From Marinospirillum sp. (GTDB lineage Bacteria > Pseudomonadota > Gammaproteobacteria > Pseudomonadales > Halomonadaceae): a DNA stretch of 18,060 bases. The stretch spans positions 1 to 18,060 of the forward strand of contig SKOQ01000036.1 in the NCBI GenBank assembly GCA_007119985.1. The letters are read 5' to 3'. A program made the translations under genes and the position numbers. Of the stretch, positions 7,573-14,444 are shown in pieces (within the stretch, counting starts at the first letter, position 1; each line of letters opens with the position of its first letter). Below the pieces are notes generated by a model. It saw only the letters and a list, made by a program, of their open reading frames with translations, was not told the DNA's origin and searched no databases.

Positions 7573-8664
7573 TTAAGGAGCGAGCGCCTTCAGCGCGTCG
7601 ACGACGGCTGTGCCCATCGCATCCGTACCGACCTGGGTCATGCCCGCAGACAGGATATCGGCTGTGCGCACACCTTGATCCAATACATCGCTGACCGCCT
7701 GCTCGATCTTCTGCGCCAACTCGCCTTCGTTAAAGGAGTAGCGCAACAGCATCGCAACAGACAAAATCGTGGCCAGCGGATTGGCGATGTTCTGGCCTGC
7801 AATATCAGGCGCAGAGCCGTGACAAGGTTCGTACATGCCCTTGGCCTGCTCATCCAGCGAAGCCGATGGCAGCATACCTATCGAGCCAGTGAGCATCGCT
7901 GCCTCATCAGACAGGATATCGCCAAACATATTGCCAGTGACCACCACATCAAACTGCTTTGGCGCACGCACCAGCTGCATGGCGGCGTTATCAACATACA
8001 TGTGCGATAACTCGACATCGGGATAATCCTTGGCGACCTCCTCCATCACATCACGCCATAGCATGGTGACTTCCAAGACATTGGCCTTGTCCACCGAACA
8101 CACCTTCTTATTGCGCTTGCGGGCCAGTTCAAAAGCCACCCGACCGATACGACGAATTTCGCTTTCGCTATACACATAGGTGTTAAACCCCTGCTTTTCG
8201 CCATTCTCCAGCTCGCGAATACCCCGAGGTTGGCCGAAGTAGATGCCGCCAGTCAACTCGCGCACAATCATGATATCCAGGCCGGATACGATTTCTGGCT
8301 TAAGGCTTGAAGCTTCAGCCAGTTGCGGGTAAAGGATAGCAGGACGCAGATTGCCAAACAAATTCAGTTGCTTACGGATACCCAACAGGCCGCGCTCTGG
8401 GCGCTTGCTGATATCTGGCAGCTTATCCCACTGAGGGCCGCCCACCGCACCAAGCAAAATCGCATCCGCAGCCTGAGCCTGTGCCAGCGTCTGCTCAGGT
8501 AAGGGCTCACCTGTGGCCTCATAACCGGCACCACCAATCAGGCCCTCTTCCCAGCTCAGCGCCAGCCCAAAAGTATCGCGGCAGACTTCTAAAACCCGCA
8601 CGGCCTGCGCGGTGATCTCAGGACCGATACCATCGCCAGGTAAAACCAGAATCTTTTTGCTCAT
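7573..8664 (-). CDS. leuB: 3-isopropylmalate dehydrogenase
   Basis: Oxidises and decarboxylates (2R,3S)-3-isopropylmalate to 2-oxoisocaproate with NAD+, the third step specific to leucine. It starts MSKKILVLPGDGIGPE. The substrate-binding arm holds PERGLLGIRKQLNLFGNLRP, and the REL(T)GGIYFGQPRG motif gives the active-site Arg and Tyr. FGDILSDEAAMLTGSIGMLPSASL provides the metal-binding Asp residues, and CHGSAPDIAGQNIANP lies in the NAD-binding part. Length is 363 residues, typical. The frame extends to a GTG at 8679, but ATG at 8664 matches family N-termini and has GAGA about 9 nt upstream. It lies between leuD and asd on the same strand. Confidence 0.97.
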   Translation of the reverse strand: MSKKILVLPGDGIGPEITAQAVRVLEVCRDTFGLALSWEEGLIGGAGYEATGEPLPEQTLAQAQAADAILLGAVGGPQWDKLPDISKRPERGLLGIRKQLNLFGNLRPAILYPQLAEASSLKPEIVSGLDIMIVRELTGGIYFGQPRGIRELENGEKQGFNTYVYSESEIRRIGRVAFELARKRNKKVCSVDKANVLEVTMLWRDVMEEVAKDYPDVELSHMYVDNAAMQLVRAPKQFDVVVTGNMFGDILSDEAAMLTGSIGMLPSASLDEQAKGMYEPCHGSAPDIAGQNIANPLATILSVAMLLRYSFNEGELAQKIEQAVSDVLDQGVRTADILSAGMTQVGTDAMGTAVVDALKALAP

Positions 8665-8680
8665 TATTCTTTCTCTCACA

Positions 8681-8711
8681 ATTATAGGGTTCGCAATTCT
8701 GTGATTCGCAA
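8681..8711 (-). promoter_or_regulatory. Possible internal promoter before leuB
   Basis: On the minus strand TATAAT (8681-8686) is a perfect -10 match, with TTGCGA (8706-8711) 19 nt upstream as a weak -35. A start about 7 nt downstream would leave only a 10-12 nt leader before the leuB ATG. Spacing and leader length are poor, so this may be chance. Confidence 0.25.
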
Positions 8712-8734
8712 ATCAGTGGCTCGCAAGTCACAGG
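8690..8734. repeat. Three imperfect 15-bp tandem repeats in the leuD-leuB spacer
   Basis: Three units in exact 15-nt phase on the plus strand: TTCGCAATTCTGTGA, TTCGCAAATCAGTGG and CTCGCAAGTCACAGG. The common core is TCGCAA-N-TC. A fourth, weaker unit runs to the leuD stop codon. This is either a recent tandem duplication in a short spacer or a cluster of protein-binding sites; nothing decides which. Confidence 0.5.
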
Positions 8735-8745
8735 ATCACACTGAA

Positions 8746-9384
8746 TCAGTTAAAAATCCACGGCGTCACTTGGCTACGCTGGGCTTCATAGACCTTGATG
8801 GCCTCAGCATCTTGCAGTGTCAGGCCGATATCATCCAAGCCTTCGATCAAGCAATGCTGGCGAAAGGGATCGACTTCAAAAGACAACACCTCACCTGAGG
8901 GTGTCGTCACCTGTGCAGCGGGCAGATCAATCAGCAAGCGATAGCCTTCTTGCGCCTGTACTTCTTGGAAAAGACGCTCAATCGTGGCTTCATCAAACTG
9001 GATCAGCAACAGGCCATTTTTGGGTGCATTGTTGAAGAAGATATCGGCAAAGCTGCTGGCAATCACCGCACGAAAACCAAAATCAACCAAGGCCCACGGT
9101 GCATGTTCACGCGAGGAGCCACAACCAAAGTTGGCACGGCTGAGCAGAATTTCACTGCCCTGATAACGCGGCTGATTGAGTACAAAATCCGGATTGATTG
9201 GGCGCTGGCTGGCATCCTGACCAGGAAAACCTTCATCTAAATAGCGCAGCTCATCAAAGAGGTTCGGGCCAAAGCCGGTCCGCTTGATGGACTTTAAAAA
9301 CTGCTTGGGAATAATTAAATCTGTATCCACATTGGCGCGATCTAAGGGAGCAACCAAACCTTGTAACTGAGTAAATTTCTGCAT
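8746..9384 (-). CDS. leuD: 3-isopropylmalate dehydratase small subunit
   Basis: Small swivelling subunit that joins LeuC to isomerise 2-isopropylmalate to 3-isopropylmalate. The N-terminus VAPLDRANVDTDLIIPKQFLK is diagnostic. The active-site loop SRANFGCGSSREHAPWAL supplies the substrate-binding Ser and Arg residues, followed by FRAVIASSFADIFFNNAPKNG. Length is 212 residues, standard. ATG at 9384 has a strong GAGGAG 6-7 nt upstream. It lies 14 nt after the leuC stop, so leuC and leuD are co-transcribed and probably translated in balance. The spacer to leuB is longer and repetitive. Confidence 0.97.
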   Translation of the reverse strand: MQKFTQLQGLVAPLDRANVDTDLIIPKQFLKSIKRTGFGPNLFDELRYLDEGFPGQDASQRPINPDFVLNQPRYQGSEILLSRANFGCGSSREHAPWALVDFGFRAVIASSFADIFFNNAPKNGLLLIQFDEATIERLFQEVQAQEGYRLLIDLPAAQVTTPSGEVLSFEVDPFRQHCLIEGLDDIGLTLQDAEAIKVYEAQRSQVTPWIFN

Positions 9385-9398
9385 TTTTCGCTCCTCGC

Positions 9399-10814
9399 TT
9401 AGAATTCACGCACATCAACAAAATGGCCTGCAATCGCCGCCGCAGCGGCCATGGCTGGGCTGACCAAATGGGTGCGGCCACCATAGCCTTGACGCCCCTC
9501 GAAGTTACGATTCGAGGTCGAGGCACAATGCTCGCCCTGGCCCAGCTTATCCGCATTCATTGCCAAGCACATTGAGCAGCCTGGCTCACGCCATTCAAAA
9601 CCTGCTTCAATAAAGATTTGATCCAGACCTTCTTGCTCTGCCTGCTGCTTGACCAAACCCGAGCCCGGCACCACCAGTGCTTGCTTCAAGCTGGGAGCCA
9701 CCTTGCGCCCTTTGGCAACGGCTGCGGCTGCACGTAAATCTTCGATGCGTGAATTGGTGCAAGAGCCGATAAACACCCGATCCAGCTGGATATCGGTGAT
9801 CTTCTGCTGCGGCTTTAAGCCCATATACTCCAGTGCACGCAACCAGCTTTGGCGTTGGGTTTCATCCGCCGCTTGGGCAGGATCAGGAACACAAGCACTG
9901 ACAGGCACCACCATTTCTGGCGAGGTACCCCAGCTGACTTGCGGTTCGATGTGCGCAGCATCCAAAGTCACAACACGATCAAACACGGCAGCGGCATCTG
10001 AGTGCAGCGTTTTCCAATAGGCGACAGCCTGCGCCCACTGCTCACCTTGTGGAGCGAAGGGGCGACCCTGCACATAATCAAGCGTGATCTGATCACAAGC
10101 GACCAAACCAACGCGGGCGCCAGCTTCAATCGCCATATTACAGATGGTCATGCGGCCTTCCATCGACAAGGTCGCGATCGCACTACCAGCAAACTCCATC
10201 GCATAGCCTGTGCCCCCAGCCGTGCCGATCTCGCCTATCACGGCCAGAATAATATCCTTGGCCGTCACTCCAGCTTGCAGTTCACCCTCGACCTGCACCA
10301 GCATGTTTTTCATCTTGCGCTGAATTAAGCACTGGGTGGCCAGCACATGCTCAACTTCTGACGTGCCCACGCCATGCGCCAAAGCAGCAAAAGCACCGTG
10401 GGTGGCGGTATGCGAATCACCGCAGACCAATGTCATGCCTGGCAAGGTCGCGCCCTGCTCAGGGCCAACCACATGCACAATACCCTGGCGCACATCGTTG
10501 ATCTTGAATTCAGTAATGCCAAACTCATCGCAGTTATCATCCAGTGTCTGCACTTGAATGCGCGAGGTTTCATCTTCAATGCCGCTCACGCCCTGGGCGC
10601 GCTCAGTCAGTGTTGTCGGCACATTGTGATCAGGTGTGGCGAGGTTGGCACTTAAACGCCAAGGTTGACGACCTGCCAAGCGCAGGCCTTCAAAAGCCTG
10701 AGGCGAGGTCACTTCATGCAACAGGTGGCGATCGATATAGATTAAGGCGGTGCCATCATCGCGCTGCTTCACCAAATGGGCGGCCCACAATTTGTCATAT
10801 AAGGTTTGTGCCAT
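9399..10814 (-). CDS. leuC: 3-isopropylmalate dehydratase large subunit
   Basis: Aconitase-family [4Fe-4S] subunit of isopropylmalate isomerase. Cluster ligands are Cys352 in FIGSCTNSRIEDL, and Cys413 and Cys416 in EPGCSMCLAMN. VCGDSHTATHGAFAALAHGVGTSEVEH and TLDYVQGRPFAP are family signatures. Length is 471 residues, close to the 466-475 usual for proteobacterial LeuC. ATG at 10814 has GAGGAG about 8 nt upstream. It is the first gene of the leuCDB-asd run and diverges from a LysR-type regulator across 110 nt. No leucine-codon-rich leader is visible, so control is more likely by the adjacent regulator than by attenuation. Confidence 0.97.
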   Translation of the reverse strand: MAQTLYDKLWAAHLVKQRDDGTALIYIDRHLLHEVTSPQAFEGLRLAGRQPWRLSANLATPDHNVPTTLTERAQGVSGIEDETSRIQVQTLDDNCDEFGITEFKINDVRQGIVHVVGPEQGATLPGMTLVCGDSHTATHGAFAALAHGVGTSEVEHVLATQCLIQRKMKNMLVQVEGELQAGVTAKDIILAVIGEIGTAGGTGYAMEFAGSAIATLSMEGRMTICNMAIEAGARVGLVACDQITLDYVQGRPFAPQGEQWAQAVAYWKTLHSDAAAVFDRVVTLDAAHIEPQVSWGTSPEMVVPVSACVPDPAQAADETQRQSWLRALEYMGLKPQQKITDIQLDRVFIGSCTNSRIEDLRAAAAVAKGRKVAPSLKQALVVPGSGLVKQQAEQEGLDQIFIEAGFEWREPGCSMCLAMNADKLGQGEHCASTSNRNFEGRQGYGGRTHLVSPAMAAAAAIAGHFVDVREF

Positions 10815-10860
10815 TTTTTGTTCTCCTCAATAGTGGGCCTGATTGCCGACCCTTGCTTGT

Positions 10861-10890
10861 ATCTTATCGACTGTGATTGAATAAAGCCAA
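10861..10890 (-). promoter_or_regulatory. Putative leuC promoter
   Basis: On the minus strand TTGGCT (10885-10890) and TAAGAT (10861-10866) stand 18 nt apart, giving a start near 10853-10855 and a leader of about 40 nt before the leuC ATG. It is the best sigma70-like pair in the divergent spacer. Confidence 0.45.
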
Positions 10891-10894
10891 TTCA
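10878..10894. promoter_or_regulatory. Dyad in the leuC-lysR divergent spacer, candidate LysR-type operator
   Basis: TGAAT-N7-ATTCA, a perfect 5-bp half-site dyad of 17 bp, overlapping the -35 of the putative leuC promoter and lying about 30 nt before the regulator's ATG. A looser TTAT / ATAA pair (10864-10867, 10881-10884) lies beside it. The half-site spacing resembles LysR-type boxes, though the strict T-N11-A core is not perfect. Confidence 0.35.
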
Positions 10895-10924
10895 TCCTTC
10901 TCATAAACTGGATAACCTTTAAGA

Positions 10925-11812
10925 ATGGATCTACATAGCCTACAAGCCTTTATTCAGGTCGCAGATAAAGCGTCTTTCTCGCGCGCGGCCCAAGCGCTGC
11001 ACTTGACTCAGCCTGCCGTCAGCAAGCGGATTGCCAGCCTTGAAGAGCAGCTGAATCAAAAACTTTTTGACCGAATTGGGCGCAGCATTACGCTGACACA
11101 AGCTGGCCTCGCACTGCTACCCCGCGCGCGCCGCCTGCTGGTCGAACTCGAAGACACACGCCGCCTGCTCGCCAATCTCAGCGGAGAAATTCAGGGGCCG
11201 CTGATTCTGGCCACCAGCCACCATATTGGTCTGCATCGCCTGCCCCCGCTGCTGAAGCGCTTTACTCAGCTTTATCCGCAGGTCAAGCTGGATATGCGTT
11301 TTCAGGATTCCGAACAGGCCTATAGCGGCGTCATCAGCGGTGATTTGGAACTGGCCATCGTGACCTTGGCTCCTGTGCCCGATCCCTCTTTAGTGGTGGT
11401 GCCCGTCTGGACAGATCAACTGCGTTTTGTGGTCGCACAAGGCCACCCTTTGAGCCGACTCTCTCATCTGCAACTCAGTGATTTGACCCACCATGATGCT
11501 GTGCTCCCCGGCCGCCAAACCTTTACGCGTGGCATTGTTGAGCAGGTTTTTCACGAGCAGGATCTCGATCTGAATGTCACCCTCTCGACCAACTATATGG
11601 AAACCCTCAAAATGATGGTGTCGATCGGACTCGGCTGGAGTCTATTGCCAGAGACACTGATCGATGCCAGCCTGAGTGTACTGCCGCTGGCCCACCCACC
11701 GATCACCCGACCGCTGGGTTTTCTGTACCACCGCGAGCGTACGCTTTCTAATGCGGCCAAACAGATGATTGGCTTGCTGGAGGCGGAACGTCAGGCACAA
11801 CTGGCAGTCTGA
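10925..11812 (+). CDS. LysR-type transcriptional regulator divergent from leuC
   Basis: A 295-residue LysR-family protein. The N-terminal winged helix-turn-helix is MDLHSLQAFIQVADKASFSRAAQALHLTQPAVSKRIASLEEQLNQKLFDR, with a linker helix to about residue 90 and a periplasmic-binding-protein-like effector domain from about 90 to the end (IQGPLILATSHHIGLHRLPPLLKRF, LELAIVTL, LGWSLLPE). Position and family suggest it regulates the leuCDB(-asd) run and itself through the shared spacer; LysR-type genes sit beside leuC in Pseudomonas too. The effector is unknown; a leucine-pathway intermediate would be a fair guess only. The ATG lacks a strong Shine-Dalgarno, consistent with low expression. The copper genes start 68 nt downstream on the same strand, with no terminator seen between. 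Confidence 0.9.
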   Translation: MDLHSLQAFIQVADKASFSRAAQALHLTQPAVSKRIASLEEQLNQKLFDRIGRSITLTQAGLALLPRARRLLVELEDTRRLLANLSGEIQGPLILATSHHIGLHRLPPLLKRFTQLYPQVKLDMRFQDSEQAYSGVISGDLELAIVTLAPVPDPSLVVVPVWTDQLRFVVAQGHPLSRLSHLQLSDLTHHDAVLPGRQTFTRGIVEQVFHEQDLDLNVTLSTNYMETLKMMVSIGLGWSLLPETLIDASLSVLPLAHPPITRPLGFLYHRERTLSNAAKQMIGLLEAERQAQLAV

Positions 11813-11880
11813 AGCTTTTATCGCACATTTCTTATATCATTCCTTCTTATCTGACTCATTTCTTTATTTGGAGAAACCTT

Positions 11881-12078
11881 ATGGCAAAAGTTGAACTTGA
11901 ACTCTTGGGTCTAACCTGTTCTGGCTGCATCAACAAGGTGACAGAAGCTTTCATCACTCGTGATGATGTTGATCAAGTGGAGGTGACGCAACACTCAGCC
12001 CATATTGATGGCCGCATCAGCGCAGCAGAAGCCATCGCACTGATTGATCAACTCGGTTTTGAGGCCGAAGAAGTCTAA
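11881..12078 (+). CDS. Small HMA-domain copper chaperone (CopZ-like)
   Basis: A 65-residue single heavy-metal-associated domain, probably a cytoplasmic Cu(I) carrier feeding the ATPase encoded next. The metal site is GLTCSGCINKV with Cys13 and Cys16, and the ferredoxin-like fold is suggested by alternating strands and the LIDQLGFEAEEV end. The usual Met before the first TC is Leu here (LTCSGC rather than MTCxxC), a common but notable variation. GGAG lies 9 nt before the ATG, and copA begins 33 nt downstream with a strong AAGGAG. No CueR-type inverted repeat is visible in the 68-nt spacer upstream, so how copper would induce it is unclear. It could also be a general metal-binding domain protein; pairing with copA argues for copper. 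Confidence 0.85.
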   Translation: MAKVELELLGLTCSGCINKVTEAFITRDDVDQVEVTQHSAHIDGRISAAEAIALIDQLGFEAEEV

Positions 12079-12111
12079 ACCCGATTCACGCACCGCTTTA
12101 AGGAGTCTTTT

Positions 12112-14331
12112 ATGTCTATTCGCCTTGCCCTGCGCGGCATGACTTGCGCGGCTTGCGTTGCAGGAGTCGAGCAGGCCCTGCGCCGTGTTGAAGGTGTCAC
12201 GCAGGTGGAAGTCAACCTGCCCGACCGCAGCGCACGCGTTGAAGGCGAGGTCGAAGCGGCGCAGCTGGTGCAGGCCATCGAACAGGCTGGCTATGGTGCC
12301 ACGCCGATGGATGCAGATTATGGCGAAGCAGAGCGCCAAGCCGAAGAAGCCCAAGCGCTGAAGAAGGTCTGGCGTCAAAGCTGGGTCGCACTGGCGGTGG
12401 GTATCCCGCAAATGCTACTGATGTTCACCGGCCACCTGCCGATGCTGGAAGAAGCCCGTCTCACCTGGGGGCTGATCGGCCTGGCTACGCTGGCCGTGAT
12501 GATCTATAGCGGTGGCCATATCTATCAAGGCGCGTGGATCGCACTCAAAAATCGTCGCGCCAACATGGACACTTTAATTGCCTTGGGCACCGGCGCTGCT
12601 TGGCTCTATTCCAGCCTACTGGTGCTCTGGCCTGAGCTGGTCGCCGAACAAGGCCGCCATGTTTACTACGAGGCTGCTGCTTTTATTATTGGCCTCGTCA
12701 ATCTGGGTAGCGCCTTAGAGACTCGTGCGCGTGGTCAGGCCTCGCAGGCACTGCGCCGCTTGCTTCAGCTACAACCAGAAACTGCCTGGCTGATCACCCC
12801 TGAAGGGGATGAAAAACCCATGCGCCTCGCCTCGATTCAGGTCGGCGATAAAGTGCGCGTTCGCCCGGGAGAGCGCATACCGGTGGATGGCCAACTGATG
12901 GAAGGCCAGACTCAGGTCGATGAGTCCATGCTGACCGGAGAGCCGCTGCCTGTCAGCAAGCAGAAAAAAGACTGGCTCCATGCCGGCACCGTCAATCAAG
13001 GCGGGAGCCTGATCATGCGCGTGCGCAAGGTCGGCGAAGAAACCACACTGGCCCGCATTATCGAACAGGTGCGCCAAGCACAGGGCAGCAAGCCCGCCAT
13101 CGGCAAGCTGGCCGATCAGATCAGCAGCGTTTTTGTGCCAGTTGTGGTGCTCTTGGCACTGTTGACCGCGCTGATCTGGTGGTGGATAGGCCCTGAGCCC
13201 ACCAGCGCCTATATCCTGATGACCAGCATGGCGGTGCTGGTGATTGCCTGCCCCTGCGCACTGGGTCTGGCGACACCGATGTCGATCATGGTCGGCATTG
13301 GCCGAGCGGCCGAACAAGGCGTCCTGATCCGCCAAGGCGATGCCCTGCAACAGGCGACCCGCTTACAAGCCATCCTGCTCGATAAAACCGGCACCATCAC
13401 CCAGGGACATCCTGAGCTGGTTGAGCAAAGACGCCTAGACAGCGCACCCACTCAACTCAGCGATCAGCAGCTGCTGGCTGGCGTGGCGGCACTGGAGCGC
13501 GCCTCTGAGCATCCTCTTGGTGCGGCCATCGTCCGTGCAGCTCACGGGCTCACGCTGCCCACAACGGCACCGCCAGAGATTCTCACTGGACTGGGCTTGA
13601 TCGGTGAAATCGATCAACAAAGCTGGTGCATCGGCAATCGTGATTTGATGGCGCAGCAAGGCATCACCCTACCCTCTGCCGTACTGGAGCAGGCCAGCGC
13701 GATGGAAGATCAGGGCCAGACCTGTCTTTTTATTGCCATCGATCACCAGCCCGCCGCCCTGTTTGGCGTTGCTGATCCGATCAAACCCGATTCCGCCGCT
13801 GCCATTGCGCGCCTGCAAGCCGCGGGGGTGCGCGTGATGATGCTGACTGGCGATAGTCAGCGCACCGCCCAAGCCGTGGCCGCCCAAGTGGGTATTGATG
13901 AGGTTTTTGCACAGGTCAAACCTGAGCAAAAGGCCGCCAAGGTGAAGGAACTGCAAGCCCTTGGCCTTCAGGTAGGCATGGTTGGCGATGGTATTAATGA
14001 TGCGCCAGCCCTGGCTCAGGCTGAGGTCGGTTTTGCCCTCGGCGGCGGCACGGATATCGCCATGGAAAGCGCCCAGATCACGCTGATGCGCGGCTCGCTG
14101 CATGGTGTTGCGGATGCGATGCTGATTTCTCGCGCCACACTGCGCAATATCCGCCAAAATCTCTTTGGTGCCTTTATCTACAATACGCTTGGGATTCCGC
14201 TGGCAGCGGGGGTGCTGTTTCCGCTGACAGGTTGGCTGATGAACCCGGCCTATGCTGCTGCCGCTATGGCCCTGTCTTCACTCACGGTGGTCAGCAATGC
14301 CAATCGATTGCGTCTGCAGCAGCTCAAATAA
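12112..14331 (+). CDS. copA: Cu(I)-exporting P1B-type ATPase
   Basis: Pumps Cu(I) (and Ag(I)) from the cytoplasm using ATP. One N-terminal HMA domain carries GMTCAAC (Cys12, Cys15). Eight membrane helices are expected, with the first pair at about 91-140. The actuator motif TGEP is at about 275. The transport-site CPC is at 380-382, the phosphorylated Asp424 lies in DKTGTIT, and the HP motif (SEHPLG) is near 467. The hinge GDGINDAP is at 625-632. YN in TM7 (690-691) and MALSSLTVVSNANRLR in TM8 complete the P1B-1 (Cu+) signature. Length is 739 residues with one HMA domain, a common bacterial size. AAGGAG 8 nt before the ATG gives a strong start. It probably forms an operon with the upstream chaperone. 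No terminator for this strand is evident after its stop. Confidence 0.95.
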   Translation: MSIRLALRGMTCAACVAGVEQALRRVEGVTQVEVNLPDRSARVEGEVEAAQLVQAIEQAGYGATPMDADYGEAERQAEEAQALKKVWRQSWVALAVGIPQMLLMFTGHLPMLEEARLTWGLIGLATLAVMIYSGGHIYQGAWIALKNRRANMDTLIALGTGAAWLYSSLLVLWPELVAEQGRHVYYEAAAFIIGLVNLGSALETRARGQASQALRRLLQLQPETAWLITPEGDEKPMRLASIQVGDKVRVRPGERIPVDGQLMEGQTQVDESMLTGEPLPVSKQKKDWLHAGTVNQGGSLIMRVRKVGEETTLARIIEQVRQAQGSKPAIGKLADQISSVFVPVVVLLALLTALIWWWIGPEPTSAYILMTSMAVLVIACPCALGLATPMSIMVGIGRAAEQGVLIRQGDALQQATRLQAILLDKTGTITQGHPELVEQRRLDSAPTQLSDQQLLAGVAALERASEHPLGAAIVRAAHGLTLPTTAPPEILTGLGLIGEIDQQSWCIGNRDLMAQQGITLPSAVLEQASAMEDQGQTCLFIAIDHQPAALFGVADPIKPDSAAAIARLQAAGVRVMMLTGDSQRTAQAVAAQVGIDEVFAQVKPEQKAAKVKELQALGLQVGMVGDGINDAPALAQAEVGFALGGGTDIAMESAQITLMRGSLHGVADAMLISRATLRNIRQNLFGAFIYNTLGIPLAAGVLFPLTGWLMNPAYAAAAMALSSLTVVSNANRLRLQQLK

Positions 14332-14404
14332 AGCAGCGAACCCCCTCTTCTCTGCGCTCATCGAGCCTCCATCAGGACGCGCAAGACAGACCATAAACAG
14401 CCCA

Positions 14405-14430
14405 TAAAAAAGGGGAGCCAAGGCTCCCCC
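14405..14430 (-). terminator. Strong intrinsic terminator of the ankyrin gene
   Basis: On the minus strand GGGGAGCC / GGCTCCCC pairs across a small AAGG-centred loop, followed by TTTTTTATGGG. It starts about 15 nt past the stop of the large minus-strand gene. There is no T tract on the plus-strand side, so it is not a good terminator for copA. Confidence 0.85.
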
Positions 14431-14444
14431 ATCTTACGCTGCGC

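Noticed and set aside
8665..8679. Longer leuB start at GTG 8679
   Set aside because: It adds five non-conserved residues and consumes the purine-rich ribosome site; ATG 8664 matches LeuB.
10829..10895. Small minus-strand frame upstream of leuC as a leucine leader peptide
   Set aside because: About 22 codons with a single Leu codon and no run of Leu codons; its purine stretch abuts the ATG, and it overlaps the putative promoter. No attenuator pair follows.
12769..13350. 193-codon open frame antisense to copA
   Set aside because: Shadow of the copA reading frame; composition rich in His, Gln and Gly without family resemblance, and no ribosome site considered convincing.
14332..14430. Bidirectional terminator serving copA as well
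   Set aside because: The T tract exists only on the minus-strand side; the plus-strand side reads CCATCTTACG after the stem.
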